A stretch of 64,000 bases of DNA from positions 620,001 to 684,000 of the forward strand of contig JAWNGF010000011.1 of NCBI GenBank assembly GCA_037039685.1. Direction: 5' to 3'. Both the position numbers and the translations under genes were made by a program. The notes below the pieces were generated by a model. The model was not told the DNA's origin. It was given only the letters and a program-made list of their open reading frames with translations, and did no database searches. Origin of the DNA: Ceratobasidium sp. AG-K. Lineage: Eukaryota; Basidiomycota; Agaricomycetes; Cantharellales; Ceratobasidiaceae. This document shows, piece after piece, positions 31,978 to 43,551 of the stretch (position 1 is the first letter of the stretch; every line of letters begins with the position of its first letter).

Positions 31978-32719
31978 ATGTGCAAAGATATACCGTAAAT
32001 GGAAGTGTCCCAGCGCTTCCCTCCGCTCACAAATAGGCGCCGTGCGCACGGTGTTAGAACTCAAATCATGTTTTTCGCTTCTGAGGACATAATAACGCAA
32101 ATTTCTCCCTTTGTTCATCTAGGTCGTTGAAAAGAAACGAAGGTTATTCCAAACGTGATTCGTCTCGCTCTCCTTTTCCTTTCGGCTGGTCTCAAACCTT
32201 GAGCCCTGGCCGTGCAGTCAGGAAGTTGCTTCCCGCGTGTCTGGGGATAGATGATCAGTTTCGCACAGCCCACACCCTGCATGTTTCGCGTGCATAATGC
32301 CGTTCGATATGTGTTTGGCGGCCACTCCGTGTCAAGCCACAGCTGAAAAGAGTCTCCTCTTAGCCTCCACTCCAAATCAAGCCCTTTGCACTGTGAGCAA
32401 GATAGTAATTTATACCCGGGTCCTCTGTTGGGAACCACACCTGTATTTCAGACCTTTGAGGGCCAAATTCAGGTATCCCATGCGCATACGAGTTGAAGGG
32501 TCTCCTGAACGTTGCTACCTCTTGACGCGTGCCAAAGCATAGTCTAGAGCAACCACCATTCAGCAAGGAACAGATACTCGTGGTCGAGTACGAAGCCGGG
32601 GATTGTGTGACATGTATCTACTACCACCTCAGCTGCTTCAGTCAGAAAGTGAGGCATCATGAGTAAGGCGAGCTACAGCAGCGTACTGATAATTTCATTG
32701 ATCACGATCGGAAAGCTAT
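31978..32719. other. Intergenic, no gene seen
   Basis: About 740 bp between convergent genes. Nothing recognised. Confidence 0.4.
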
Positions 32720-33079
32720 TTACTTGTTGGGGATTCCGTATGGGTGGATCCAGATAGGTACAATACTAGGGTCCAGCGTCCACAGAGCAGGGCCCGACGT
32801 ACGGGTGTCAGGATACGGAGATCCGGAGTCCACAATGGCTGTGTAGGGGACAAAGCCTGTACTTAATGCAGCCTGTACAGTTTCGCAGTCTCCCACCTCA
32901 TATCCATGCAGCTCAAGTGTCAATGCTATGCTGTATGGTAGGCTACCCACTTGATGTTGGCAATCAGGTGCAGCGTCTTGCATTAGCGTTATACAGAGTG
33001 TTATACAGAGTGCTATCAAAATGCGAACAAATGCTATATATACTGTAATAGTCAGCCTCTTTGAGACCATTCCAGCCAT
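32720..33079 (-). CDS. Small putative secreted or membrane-anchored protein
   Basis: ATG at 33079 or 33070 gives 119 or 116 residues. The N-terminus is a hydrophobic helix (LTITVYIAFVRILIALCITL) followed by a Cys-containing boundary (MQDAAPDCQHQ), like a signal peptide or anchor. The rest reads YSIALTLELHGYEVGDCETV, GFVPYTAIVDSGSPYPDTR and WTLDPSIVPIWIHPYG. Part of the hydrophobic helix is encoded by a 12-bp tandem duplication (GTTATACAGAGT twice, about 32990-33015 on the plus strand). I recognise no family. The longer ORF up to 33481 is an out-of-frame read-through of copy 6 exon 3 and is not meaningful. Confidence 0.35.
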   Translation of the reverse strand: MAGMVSKRLTITVYIAFVRILIALCITLCITLMQDAAPDCQHQVGSLPYSIALTLELHGYEVGDCETVQAALSTGFVPYTAIVDSGSPYPDTRTSGPALWTLDPSIVPIWIHPYGIPNK

Positions 33080-33414
33080 AACTATGCATGCGGTTGGCCT
33101 CTTGACACGTGTAGTTACTCCCCTACAGTGGCTAGGAGTGTGTGGCGAGCATTTCGAGCATTGAAAAAAAGATGATTTGCATCGAATTCTGCAGACCGAC
33201 CACAGTAGATATAACCGTTCGAACTGACGCCGTATGTATACCCTATGGATCAACACGCTGTGGCCTGTTGCTGAAACGCAGTGAAAACTGGGAGAATAAT
33301 GTTTGCATTGACAAAATTTAACGAGTTGTACAGTTGAATAGTATGTAGAGTCCGGTTGTATAGGAAGCCTGTGGATGCAATGTATACGTAAAGCAGGGTG
33401 GTAAGTTAAAGCCG

Positions 33415-34760
33415 CTAGGTCCTCAACGGAAGCTGGAACGAATCTACTCCTAAGTGTCCCGACGAAAGCCAGCTCATCCATTGTACATTTCTCAACGATG
33501 GAACATGCTCATGTAGAATCAGGCTTGTGCTCCACCCAGTCCTTTTGGTGGTCTCTGCAGTCGCTGCTACACACCGTGGACAGTGGAATCCCTCTCCTGG
33601 GTGTGAGTCACGTTGGTGCAGAATTGAAACAAGCTGATCCGTGGTCGCTGGATCCACGTGGTTCCCATCGATGAATGGGTCAAAAGGTAGCTCGGACAGT
33701 GGGATAGCAGTTCGCCAATCAATGATGTGTGGGGCATCGCGGCCCCGGCGGTGGTATAACCGATGAGCTAGTACGGTATCTGAGGGGACGAGGTACAGCC
33801 CCATCCGCAGCGAGCGAAGGCTCTTGAGCAGGGGTAACTCGCCGCCTAGTGAGTGCTAGAAGTGCGTCAGCAATGGCAATCAACACACGTAAGGCAATGT
33901 AGCTTACAGCGTAAGTGTCAGTCCCTGCATTGAACATGTATGCGTCGTGATCATGTGGGAAAGAAGCCCAGAAGTCGCAGGCAGGAATCCGATTGAACAT
34001 AGTGCACCTACCGAGTCTTAGGACCTCGATCCGTGGGCAATGCTTTTTCACAGTAGCAATAACCTTGACGTCTGGGCCGTGCGCATGAGTAACCTCCAGG
34101 CGTTTGAGCGACGGTGGTAGAGCGGGAACTATATCGCGATATGCGAACTGGTTATTCGCGTCACGCCAAACGTCGCTGTGCGCATCGATCGTTGCTGAAT
34201 AAAGGTGGGGTATTTGTGAGAGGACATTTTGGTTGTGGCTGCCTAGTAGTGTATGATCCAGACACTTGATTTCCCTGTGAAATGCCAAAAAAACGTCAGC
34301 TATTTGAACCGAGGGCACTAATGCGGGAAGAAGGAGCCGTTTGTCGTACCTGACGAAATCTCTATGGGGATGGATGATGTCCCAGTCTCCCTGCTCTTTG
34401 ACGGTGATGACACGTAACCACCGGGCAAATCCTATGCAATGGAGCTCAATGCTAGCTCCCATAAACCCCTGTACGTCATTCCATGAGGGTTTGGCACAGT
34501 AGAGTGGAGCATCGTTTTCACCCTCGGGAAGGGGTGGTGTGAGTTCAAAGAGCCACTCGACAATGTGTTCAAAAAGTTCGACTGGAAGTTGCGGAAGTGG
34601 AGGGATAGTGACTTCACTATGAGCTATCAAACCGCCCCCTCCAGCAGGTTTGTGAAGAACATTGGGTGACAATTTCAGCTTGCCCCAGTATACACGATGT
34701 ACTAACGGAGGAATAGTGAGAGAGGAAGTATGTTGGTAACTACGGGCCAGCTTGGTAGGG
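33415..34760 (-). CDS. F-box-like / LRR-like family protein, copy 6
   Basis: Minus strand; exon 1 ends at 34350, exon 2 is 34274-33908 (367 nt), exon 3 is 33855-33415 (441 nt). Introns are 75 nt (phase 2) and 52 nt (phase 0). Exon 1 has the clearest F-box of the family (LPQLPVELFEHIVEWLFEL) and then APLYCAKPSWNDVQGFMGAS. An N-terminal KLAR...WGKLKLSPNVLHKP segment shared with copies 7, 9 and 10 extends to about 34760, again without ATG. Exon 2 has FAYRDIVPALPPSLKRLEV, AHGPDVKVIATV, LGRCTMFNRIPACDFW and FPHDHDAYM. Exon 3 has MGLYLVPSDTVLAHRLYHRR, IIDWRTAIPLSELP, a CPRC pair and VQWMSWLSSGHLG. It looks intact from the F-box onward. Confidence 0.72.
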
Positions 34761-35549
34761 TGCAGCGCAGTGGAGAAAGAGGAAGGACAGGAACGCAGCG
34801 CGACGCACTTGGTGAGGGAATGAGAGGAATGAGCAGAGGAAGTGTGTACTAGTGCTATATATCAGGAAGGGTCCTCGAATTTTCTAGAGAATACGCGAAG
34901 ACCCCTGCCTACTTTATAGTCCCTCCTCCGAAGCTCGCTGTGCATCGACGAGCACGCTTCCCCGCAGTACATCTGTGTTTGAACCTTGCGGTGCTCTGTT
35001 TTGACTCATACAACCAAAGCTGCGCAAAAAAAACCATGCTATTCTTGATTGTGGGCGCACCACTGGTTAATACAAGCGAGGGTGTAGCCAGTCGTAGACG
35101 CGAAAATGAAAAAGCAAGCAGGGTGCGTACAAGCGAATACGAACGGCAATCCTTTGACCTAGTCAACCTCCTGGACACCCGAAAGCCCAGAGTTACTCAA
35201 GGGTAGGGTTCTCTGTGTCGCCGAATCAGCCTACAATATGCTCAAAGCATGCCAGATGCTTCTTTATACCTTACTTGAACAATCCCACACATTTGAGCGT
35301 AAGGCTATATTCTTTCGATGGGAGTACCTGCTACGGCGTGGTGGCCTAGCGGATAACACCTCAGCTGTTATCGCTGAGGTCATCCTCGGGAGGTCGTTAG
35401 TTCGGTTCCAACATGTGCAAGCCGCGCTTCAGTGTCTCCCATATGTTTTGCCAAATTTCCTTTCCGCCCTCCCGCTTAATGTATTAACCATGACAAATAG
35501 ATTCATTACCTGATATGTACATAAGTGCACGGCGATCAGCACAGGAAAA
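34761..35549. other. Intergenic with a tRNA-like fold, no protein gene seen
   Basis: About 790 bp. It includes a tRNA-like segment at 35342-35412 (separate entry). No protein gene recognised. Confidence 0.4.
35342..35412 (+). other. tRNA-like segment (pseudo-tRNA or SINE head), tentative
   Basis: TGGCCTAGCGG (35342-35352) fits the pol III A-box. A perfect 6-bp arm with a 7-base loop (CTCAGC TGTTATC GCTGAG, 35360-35378), a small CCT...AGG hairpin like a variable arm, and a T-arm-like GTTAG TTCGGTT CCAAC (35398-35412) follow. The acceptor ends do not pair well, the T-loop has G for the conserved A, and loop position 33 is not U. So it is not a functional tRNA as read. Confidence 0.25.
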
Positions 35550-35705
35550 ATCACTGAAAGCGGACAACGTCAGTGACTTTATTCAGTGCATATAGCACCT
35601 GATCCGACGCATATAGGGCGCCCTCCAGTACCAAATGCGCTGAGTGTTCAGTTTCGGGGTTACTGAATCAGGGTACTGGATTTCAGTGCTTCTAAGCTAC
35701 ACAGT
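35550..35705. repeat. MITE-like insertion with CACTGAAAGCGGAC end
   Basis: Starts TCACTGAAAGCGGACAACGTC and ends ...GGATTTCAGTGCTTC near 35695. It shares the CACTGAAAGCGGAC end and a CGGGGTTACTGAA-like core with the repeats at 3853-4140 and 57604-57849. It lies exactly where exon 3 of family copy 7 stops matching. Confidence 0.5.
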
Positions 35706-36900
35706 GTTCTCTGCAATCGCTTCGACACAGCGTGGAAAGGAGAATTCTTCCCCTAACTGCGAGTCGCACTGGTGTAGAATCGAAACAAGCTGATCTACGG
35801 TCGCCAAGTCCGCATTGTGCTCCTCGACGAAAGGGTCAAAAGGTGGCTCGGAAAGTAGGATCGCGGTCCGCTAATCAATGACGTGCGGTGCATCGTGACC
35901 TTGACGATGGTATAGCCGATGAGCTAGAACTGTATCAGAAGGGACAAGGTACAGCCCCATCCTCAATTATTGAAGACCCTTGAGTGGGGGTAGCTCATCG
36001 CCTAGCAAGTGCTAGGTATACGTCAGTTTCAATGTCGACGCAAGACGATGCAACTTACGGCGTAAGTGTCGGTCCCTGTATCCGAGATGTATGCGTCGTG
36101 GTCGTGAGGAAAAGCTGCCCAGAAGTCGCAGGCAGGCATTTGTTTGAACATGGTACACCTGCCCAGCCTCAGAACCTCGATCTGAGGGCAATGCCTTTTC
36201 ACGGTGGCTATAACTTTGATATCCGGGCCATGTGCATACATGAGCTCCAGCCGTTTAAGCGAAGGCGGTAGAGCAGCGACAATATCACGATATGCAAACC
36301 GACCGTTCGCGTTGTGCCAAACGTCGCTATGTGCATCGATTGTTGCGGAATAAAGGTTAGGTATTCGCGAAAGAATTTCTTGGTTATGAGTGTCAAGTAG
36401 TGTACAATCCAAACATCTGATTCCACTGTGAAATGTCAAGAACCGTCAGCCATTTGTACTGAAATGCTCGCGAGCAAACAGGGGATTGTTTCGCGCCCGC
36501 CTCATAACTTTTATATGAGGAGAGACAGCATTCCAATCGCCTGGCTCCTTGATAGTGACAGTTCGCAGCCGGCGGGCGAACCCCATGCGATGAAGTTCGA
36601 CGCTAGCTCCCATAAGCCCATCCACAGCACACCAGAGGGGCTTGGCACAGTAAAGCGGAGTATTGCCCGTTCCCTCAGGAACTGGCGGTATGAGCTCAAA
36701 GAGCCATTCGGCAACACGTTCAATGGTTTCAACTGGGAGCCGCGGGAGCGGGTTACTGGTAATAACACCACTATCCACAACAACACCTCTCCCTTCATTA
36801 GGCTCCAGAAGAGTATCAGTTGAGGACTTTAACCTACCACAATAAGCGGGGTGGATGAAACGAGGTGGGGATAAGATCAATATAGATAGCTACGAGCCAG
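35706..36900 (-). pseudogene. F-box-like family pseudogene, copy 7
   Basis: Exon 1 (about 36900-36500) has LPRLPVETIERVAEWLFEL and GLMGASVELHRMGFARRLRT; its donor reads AG-GC where the other copies have AG-GT. Exon 2 (about 36430-36062) is open and complete (FAYRDIVAALPPSLKRLEL, CTMFKQMPACDFW, FPHDHDAYI). Exon 3 starts HLLGDELPPLKGLQ, then has TAA, and a TAG where other copies have the Trp of IDW. It loses the first Cys of the CxxC pair and ends at about 35706 against the MITE-like element, without the last 50 residues. A TGA also interrupts the N-terminal KLAR segment. Confidence 0.8.
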
Positions 36901-38129
36901 ATTGCTAAGTCAAAGAACTAGAGAGGGAAAGGGAGGAGTGTGGCACACTGCGAGGTGCCTAGGCAGGAGCGAGAAGAGTCAACACTAACCGTATACTAGT
37001 CACTTGTTGGGAGGCTCGGTTCTCTGATATTCTGGAGGGCATGTCAAATTCTCCACTTGTTGTAAACTCTGTCTAGGTTCGCCGCATTCCGATGGACATC
37101 GGTCCCATATAGTGGGTTCAGCTGAACGGTCGTGCTATTCCATATATACTACAGGTATAACACTATTCGGAATAAGCGGCGGTTCATGACTCACGATTTT
37201 CGAAATTGAAGAAAAACTAAGCTCATCCATATCCGAAAACAATGGTAGCAATACCATGGTCTAGTCAGTGCCCACGGACATATGAAACACTTGGAGTCAA
37301 TGAACTCAGCGCCTAGCCATCGCCGGGTCGAGTCGTCGGCTCCGATCCGTATTCGTATCACTCTCGGCCAGGGATCGCGATACGTTTACAGAGGCAAGTA
37401 GGGACAACTGGGTGTTACCCTACCTCCACGCCGGCCACAGCATCCGGGAAGCACGGAGCCAACGATCTAGCGCTCAATGCAAAGATCTGGTTCCGGGAAT
37501 ACATATCATGCCACTGTAGGCGAGCGTAGTGACTTAGCGGTTGATAGCATTTAAATCGTGCAACCGTCATTGACTCACTCCAGCACCGCATAGCCGTATT
37601 CTGCCAACCAGAAACTACCTTTGCGAGACCTAGAGAGTCTTAGTGAGCTGCTAAAGAAATCCGTGCAAGTCGAGTGCGTCATGTAATCAAGCCGTCATCT
37701 ATGATGGATGCAGGCAAGTCAGCCAAGGGGCCCCGGAACATATGTCGTGAAGAATGGCAAGGAAAACGAAATGAGGGGTCCGTGAGGCAAGGGAAGAGGT
37801 GTGAGGATGTATTGGGGCAACTCGTTGCATGATTCACCCAATGGGATGCACTATGTGAAGTCTGTTGGGGACCCCCGGACCGTGGGGAGACAATAACCCC
37901 AACCATCCTGGGGCTAGAGTTGACTCCAGTCGAGTCGAGGGTGACAAAGGCAAATGACGCGGTCTCTCTTGGTCTCTTGCAGGAAGGGGGGACTGAAGTG
38001 TCCGTGACGGTTTTTCTTGGTCAAGTCAAAACGAGGTGGTAGAAGTGTACAGACCGGCGGCAGAAGCAACGAGACGCAGTTGTCACGTGTAAGTACGTCA
38101 GATAGACTTTGGGTCTCTCAGGGTTGATA
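36901..38129. other. Intergenic, contains a duplicated spacer block
   Basis: About 1.2 kb. The block 37556-37675 resembles 42856-42980 (CATTGACTCA...GCATAGCCG / CGTATAGCCG...GTGCAAGTCG), so spacer DNA was duplicated with the genes. No protein gene seen. Confidence 0.5.
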
Positions 38130-38461
38130 TCCGATTGCTTATTTCCCAACATCATTATTCCATTCGCGAGTGTGTGCAATCCCAAATGTCCTGGTGTAAG
38201 CCACCCCATCCATTCCACCTTGGTCAGTGATGGAACACAATCGTGCAATATTACACTCGCATTCTTCTCCGCCCTTCGGGTTCCACAGTTGTTTCAACGC
38301 ACTGCGGGCAGTCGAACTACTCCCCTGGTTGTGTATCTAGCTGGTGCAGTACTGCGACCAGTTCATCTGTAGTCGCTGGATCTACGGAGTCCAGGTCTTC
38401 AATAACGGGTCAATGGGTAGCTCGTAGAGCGGAATTGCGGTCTGCCAGTTTATGACGTGAA
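38130..38461 (-). pseudogene. F-box-like family exon 3 relic, copy 8
   Basis: Minus strand reading HVINWQTAIPLYELPIDPLL, then after a frameshift DPATTDELVAVLHQLDTQPG, a stop, FDCPQCVETT, another frameshift, and HDCVPSLTKVEWMGWLTPGH. These are the exon 3 landmarks of copies 9 and 10 in order, including the CPQC pair. At least two frameshifts and two stops are present. Exons 1 and 2 are absent; similarity starts abruptly at 38461. Confidence 0.8.
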
Positions 38462-40091
38462 CGATAAGAGCAGGTTGTAATATAATCGAGCCGGGCTACA
38501 GTAACAGCGTGCGTGGATAGCTTCAAGGAAGGGAGGGTAGTCGAAGGAGATACTACATTGGCGGATGAGCTGGTACTTTATTGGTGTTTCGACGAGACCC
38601 AAGAACCCATGACGCGGGATCCTATCGGGCCAAAATACATACGCGTATTGCGTTAGAGCACCCGGTAGATTAAGATATGAACAAGCCTAAACTGGAATGT
38701 ACAATAATAGCCCCTCTCAATTCTTGCTCTCGTTTATGAGTTTTGCGTCAACTAGCCAGCCTTCAGCCAATTAGGGTGCAAGCTCCGCGGTCTGGGGGGC
38801 CAACCACACCAGAAATTTTGTATACTTGTATAAGAATTGAGATTGGCTATTCCGACGCCAGATTGAGCCGCGGTCGCCGGCGATCTTGGCAAATCATCGC
38901 CGGTTCGCCGATCGAACGATCGAGGACGCTGCCGCTTAGTCAGATGCGGTGCGATCTTGGTACTAGATTTCGATCCGGAAGAGTGCTGTCTGGGGTCTAA
39001 ATCATTAGTACAGCTTTTCCAATTTTGGGACATCGATCCTCCACTCCACAGTTTGGCAGCTTTCCCGCGGCGCGTTCCTCGGGCAACCCCACACATGATT
39101 TGGCACAAAGTCGGGCTGCCCGCCGGTTAGTCAGACCATTTCTCTCAGTGTAGGCAATCGTTTAGTATCTGAGCGAAAGCGTTTAAGTATATCCCACTTT
39201 CCGCCCCATCTTTCATTTATTAGATTCTTTATATGCACTTGCCGGGAGTTGTCCTATCGCTTTGCCAGTGTATCGGTGAGGGTTCGTGTGCGACAATCCC
39301 CACAGCAATGCCATAAACAAACGATGTGGAGTCGAAAATCGATGTCTACAACGAATGAAGAAGCGGCGTAAGATATGTGTGAAAGTGCCAGCACAGAGCA
39401 ACCACAATAACAACGGGTAATATCTCTAGGGGCAGTAACAAGATGTTTGTTATCCAACGTTGTGGGGCTGCCCCAGCTCCTACATCCGCTCAGCCTCGGC
39501 GCTGGAGGCGAATAGCGCGTAAAATGCGTGTCGTCATCGATCGCGCAGACGCGCGACAGGCGTAAGGGCACTAGACATCAGATTTCGCCAAGGCTTGGGT
39601 TGAGCGGAGGGCGATGCAGGTGGATAATATGTCTCCCGTAAGGGCAGCGGACGTATGGCATCGGTGATAGTTTCTCTGGACTGGATCGGACTGCATTGTA
39701 GAGGGGCACGGACCAGTACGGAAGCCCGAGAAACGCCTGCAGCTTGCATAGGATTGCAACGCCGGGAATCCCATTCCTTCGAGCGGAACAAAATTCGTAC
39801 GTAACCTCGAATAGTTCAGACCTAGGCTCTGAGCGTGATTGTTTTGTACCGAAAGTTAATAACATGCCAATGGATTGGACGCCCTGAGGGATGCTTATTG
39901 TTGGAACGTAACACTTGTCCGAATCTGTCCAGAGGAAGAGAGCGTTTAACGAGGGGATAGCTTCAAGTCGAGTGCCGTCGATTGTAACATACATCTATCA
40001 TTCTATGTATTCGACATTATATACATTTTAAACTTCTACGATCGAAACCAGGTATCAAACTATTCGTGTATTAGGTATAAAAACAACAGAA
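38462..40091. other. Intergenic, no gene seen
   Basis: About 1.6 kb. ORFs up to 138 codons on the minus strand (39578-39994) lack recognisable domains or splice support. Confidence 0.4.
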
Positions 40092-41427
40092 TCATTGCTT
40101 ATGATTCAACGGGAGCCGAACCGTGTGCACCCCCAAATGTCCCGTTGTGAGCCATGCCATCCATTCCGTCCTGGTTAACGATGGAACATATTCATGTAGT
40201 ATCGCACTTGCACTCTTCTCTGCTGTTTGGGTGGTTTCCGCAGTTGTTTCGGTGCACCGAGCGCAGTGAAATTGCTGTCCTGGTTTTGTGTCCTGCTGGT
40301 GCAGTATTGAAATTAGCTCATCCGTTGTCGCTAGATCCGCAGATTCTAGCTCTTCGATGAATGGGTTCGCAGGTAGCTCGGAGAGTGGAATTGCTGTTCG
40401 CCAGTCAATGATGTGGGGAGCATCACGATTACGTCGGTGATACAGCCGGTGGGCGAGAACAGTGTCAGAGGGGACAAGGTACAGCCCCATCTGCAGCGAA
40501 CGAAGGTTACTTAGCGGTGATAACTCTTTCCCTAACGAATGCTGCACACTGGTAATAAGTACTGAAGCAGAGGTAAAGTACGAGACCCACTCACAGAATA
40601 GGTATCAATGCCGGTATCCGAGATATATGCGTCGTGGTCGTGGGGGAAAGAGCTCCAAAAGTCGCATGCTGGTATCCTATTAAACATCGTGCATCGACCT
40701 AGCCTTAGCACTTCGAGCTGTGGACAGTGCTTCTTTACGGTGGCTATGACTTTGATGTCGGGGCCATGGGCAGATGTGACTTCCAGTCGTTTCAGGGAAG
40801 GGGGTAGAGCGGAGATAACATCGCGATATGCGAATCGATTATTTTCGTCGTGCCAGACATCTGAATGTGCGTCGATCGAGGCCGCATAGAGGAAAGGAAC
40901 TTGCGAAAGTAGCGTCTGATGGTCACTGTCAAGTAATGTCTGGTCCAGACACCTGATTTCCCTGAAAACAAGATAGCGTGGTCAGTAATTTATCCCAGAT
41001 GAGCAAGCTCTTGTGTCAGGCACCTAATGTGATGCATATGAAGGCGAATAAAACTCCAATCGCTAGGATCCTTAATTGTGATCATCCGTAGCCACCGGAC
41101 AAGTCCCATCCGGTGAAGTTCGACGCTTGCCCACATAAACCCCCGTACATCATTCCATCGGGGCTTCGTGCAGCATAGCGGAGCATCACTAGATTCGTCG
41201 GGGGTATGTGGGTTAAGCTCAAATAGAAAGTCGGCAATGCGCTCGATGATTTCTACTGCAAGCGGAGCAGGCGGGGAGTTCGTGGCGACACCCCTACCTC
41301 CAGAATCAGGCTTGAGTAGAACATCGGGCGAAGACTTTAACTTGCCACGGTTCACAAAGTAAGGTATTCGGAACGAGAGCAGCGGTTTATATGAAGGTCG
41401 AGCCAGTTTAGTGAAGGGGTTGAAGTG
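40092..41427 (-). CDS. F-box-like / LRR-like family protein, copy 9
   Basis: Minus strand; exon 1 ends at 41024, exon 2 is 40961-40595 (367 nt), exon 3 is 40541-40092 (450 nt). Introns are 63 nt (phase 2) and 53 nt (phase 0). Exon 1 has PLAVEIIERIADFLFELNPH and RWNDVRGFMWASVELHRMG, and the KLAR N-terminal segment runs to about 41427 without ATG. Exon 2 has FAYRDVISALPPSLKRLEV, AHGPDIKVIATV, LGRCTMFNRIPACDFW and FPHDHDAYI. Exon 3 has MGLYLVPSDTVLAHRLYHRR, IPLSELPANPFIEELESADL, a CARC pair and TEWMAWLTTGHLG. No stop or frameshift is seen. It is very close to copy 10, so the two are a recent duplication. Confidence 0.74.
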
Positions 41428-43551
41428 CTAAAAGGTGGGCTATAGAGCCTGGAGTGGAGGAGGGTGATCGGCGAGCACACATACACAAGTCAATTTATCA
41501 GCATGAGGAGACCTCTTGATGAAACTTCGAGAGCTTACCAGAAGTGGGCCGCAGGTGATGTAGACGTATGTGACCTCGGAGATTCGACGACTCCGGGTAC
41601 GAGTTGACAGAAGCGAAGTCGAGGCGGTCCAAATTTTCTTTGCCTGGGATGAACTGGCAGAGTTTACGAATAGCCTTACGCGGTGCCGAGCTGCGCATTT
41701 ATAGGTGAGGGCTACAGTGGTGTCATGTGGCGCGATGATGTGGCGTAAGCGAGAGATTGCACTACGGCCGCAGTCTGCCGGAGATCCATATGGAATTATG
41801 CCAGGGCACCACACACAACCGACCAAGCATATGAGTCTAGCCCTGACTAAGAGCAAAAATAACCAGCTGTGCGAATGATGATATAGGGCCTGGAGAGTTG
41901 ACCCTCGGAACTCGCGCGACTCACCTTTACCTGCTGGACATCGGCACCCACTTGAAAAATGATAAATCCCCGTTACGCTGAATCATAAATATGATTGCCT
42001 CCGATCATAGGCCAGCCCCACTTGTGGTAACGGGTGGGTATCCTCAACTTGGCGAATCCGATGGGTTTAGCCGAGTGAAGGATGGGTAGCGGTGCCCAAG
42101 AAATTCTAAACAGAACGTTCGTCTCCACCCCACAAGTCATGTTAGCATTTCCACCTTGAATAGCAAACGTATGGGCGGCTGACTCACTGGTGGCAACCCG
42201 GTGGAGTTGACTTGGGGCCAATAGCCTATTGGCTGGCCCCGCATGATCTGGGTGTTGGGTATGAAAGAACCTATACAATCAAACACCTAGACTCGTGTAA
42301 CGGCTACGGTCTGGGTTCACTATCGGGGTGTGGTCGAGGCCGGGGGTCTGAGGATGCGGGTACGAGGTTGTGGGTGGTACATGGTGTAAGATAGCATTAC
42401 ATGCTGTTAGCCCGGAGGGCCAGGGGGGGAGGTATGTGTGAGGTTAGGGGTTGGGGTGACAGCAGGTGTCGGTCGATGTCAGCTCATAAGCACCTGCATG
42501 CTTGCTCATCTACGTTTGGCGACTTTATCGAATACGTCGAATGCAGATTGAGCGACAAAGGCGAGAGATGGTGAAGAAAGGCTGCCGTAGGGCACGCTCG
42601 GTCATCAAGTAGCAGTGTTGGAGGTCCGAATGCACGCAAACCTGAGACGGGAGACGTGGCTTAGTGGCGAGCGAGGAATTTTTTTGGTTTCAAATGTCTA
42701 AGGTGCCAGTGATGTGTGGGGTGGTGCATACGGGACAGATGTCGGAGTCGTGGTGATCGATGCCTCTTGGTGGCTGGCACGAGCGCATCAGGTCTTACCA
42801 TAAGCGCCGTGCAAACACATGTCTGACGGAGAATTTCTGTGATAACGTCGCACGAAAATCGCGCAATCACCATTGACTCATTGCAACGCCGTATAGCCGC
42901 GTCCTAATAACTGGAGGCTGAACTGGAAATTTGTAGAGACATTCAGAGATCGGCTCCAAAATATCATGCAAGTCGGTCCAGGAGAGTCGAATCGCGAGAT
43001 CGGTGGCTGAGCAGTACAGAAGCCACATGTGATTACATCATTGAGTGGACAAACCTTCCCAACCTCCGATCGTCCGTCTCCTGGGTGTGTCTATCGTATT
43101 CGCGTTCAATACCACCCTTGGCTCCAAACAGCGAACTAGCGGAGAACCTCGTCTCGCCACAAGTCCTACAGCTCTATCGCACCTGTCTGGTAAATTACAA
43201 TCCCGGAGCCCGAACAAGCGCAATGACGCTCCCCTTGCAACATCATATCCGCCACAATGGACCCCCAGAACAACGCTGGAAGCTCTAAAATTTCTCTACT
43301 CTCGTGTACACATTCCCCCAGCTAGGCACACTTCATGCACTTCTCACTATGAATAACTCCAACCACGTCGAAATTCTGGAGGCATGATTGCAGCATAAGT
43401 AAAGCATGTGCACACTCGATTAAGTACAGTCCACCGTAATTTAACTCTATTATTCTATGAATTAAATCTGATTTACCACATTACGGTAAGGCTTGTATGC
43501 TCGAATATGGGTATCATTGGGCCGCGTATTAAGGTCAAGCTAGAGATCGAA
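41428..43551. other. Intergenic, contains a duplicated spacer block
   Basis: About 2.1 kb. The block 42856-42980 resembles 37556-37675. Other ORFs, including a 138-codon one (41440-41856), have no recognisable motif. Confidence 0.45.

Noticed and set aside
33080..33481. 253-codon ORF starting inside family copy 6 exon 3
   Set aside because: The upper part reads copy 6 exon 3 in the wrong frame; only the lower 116-119 codons are considered.
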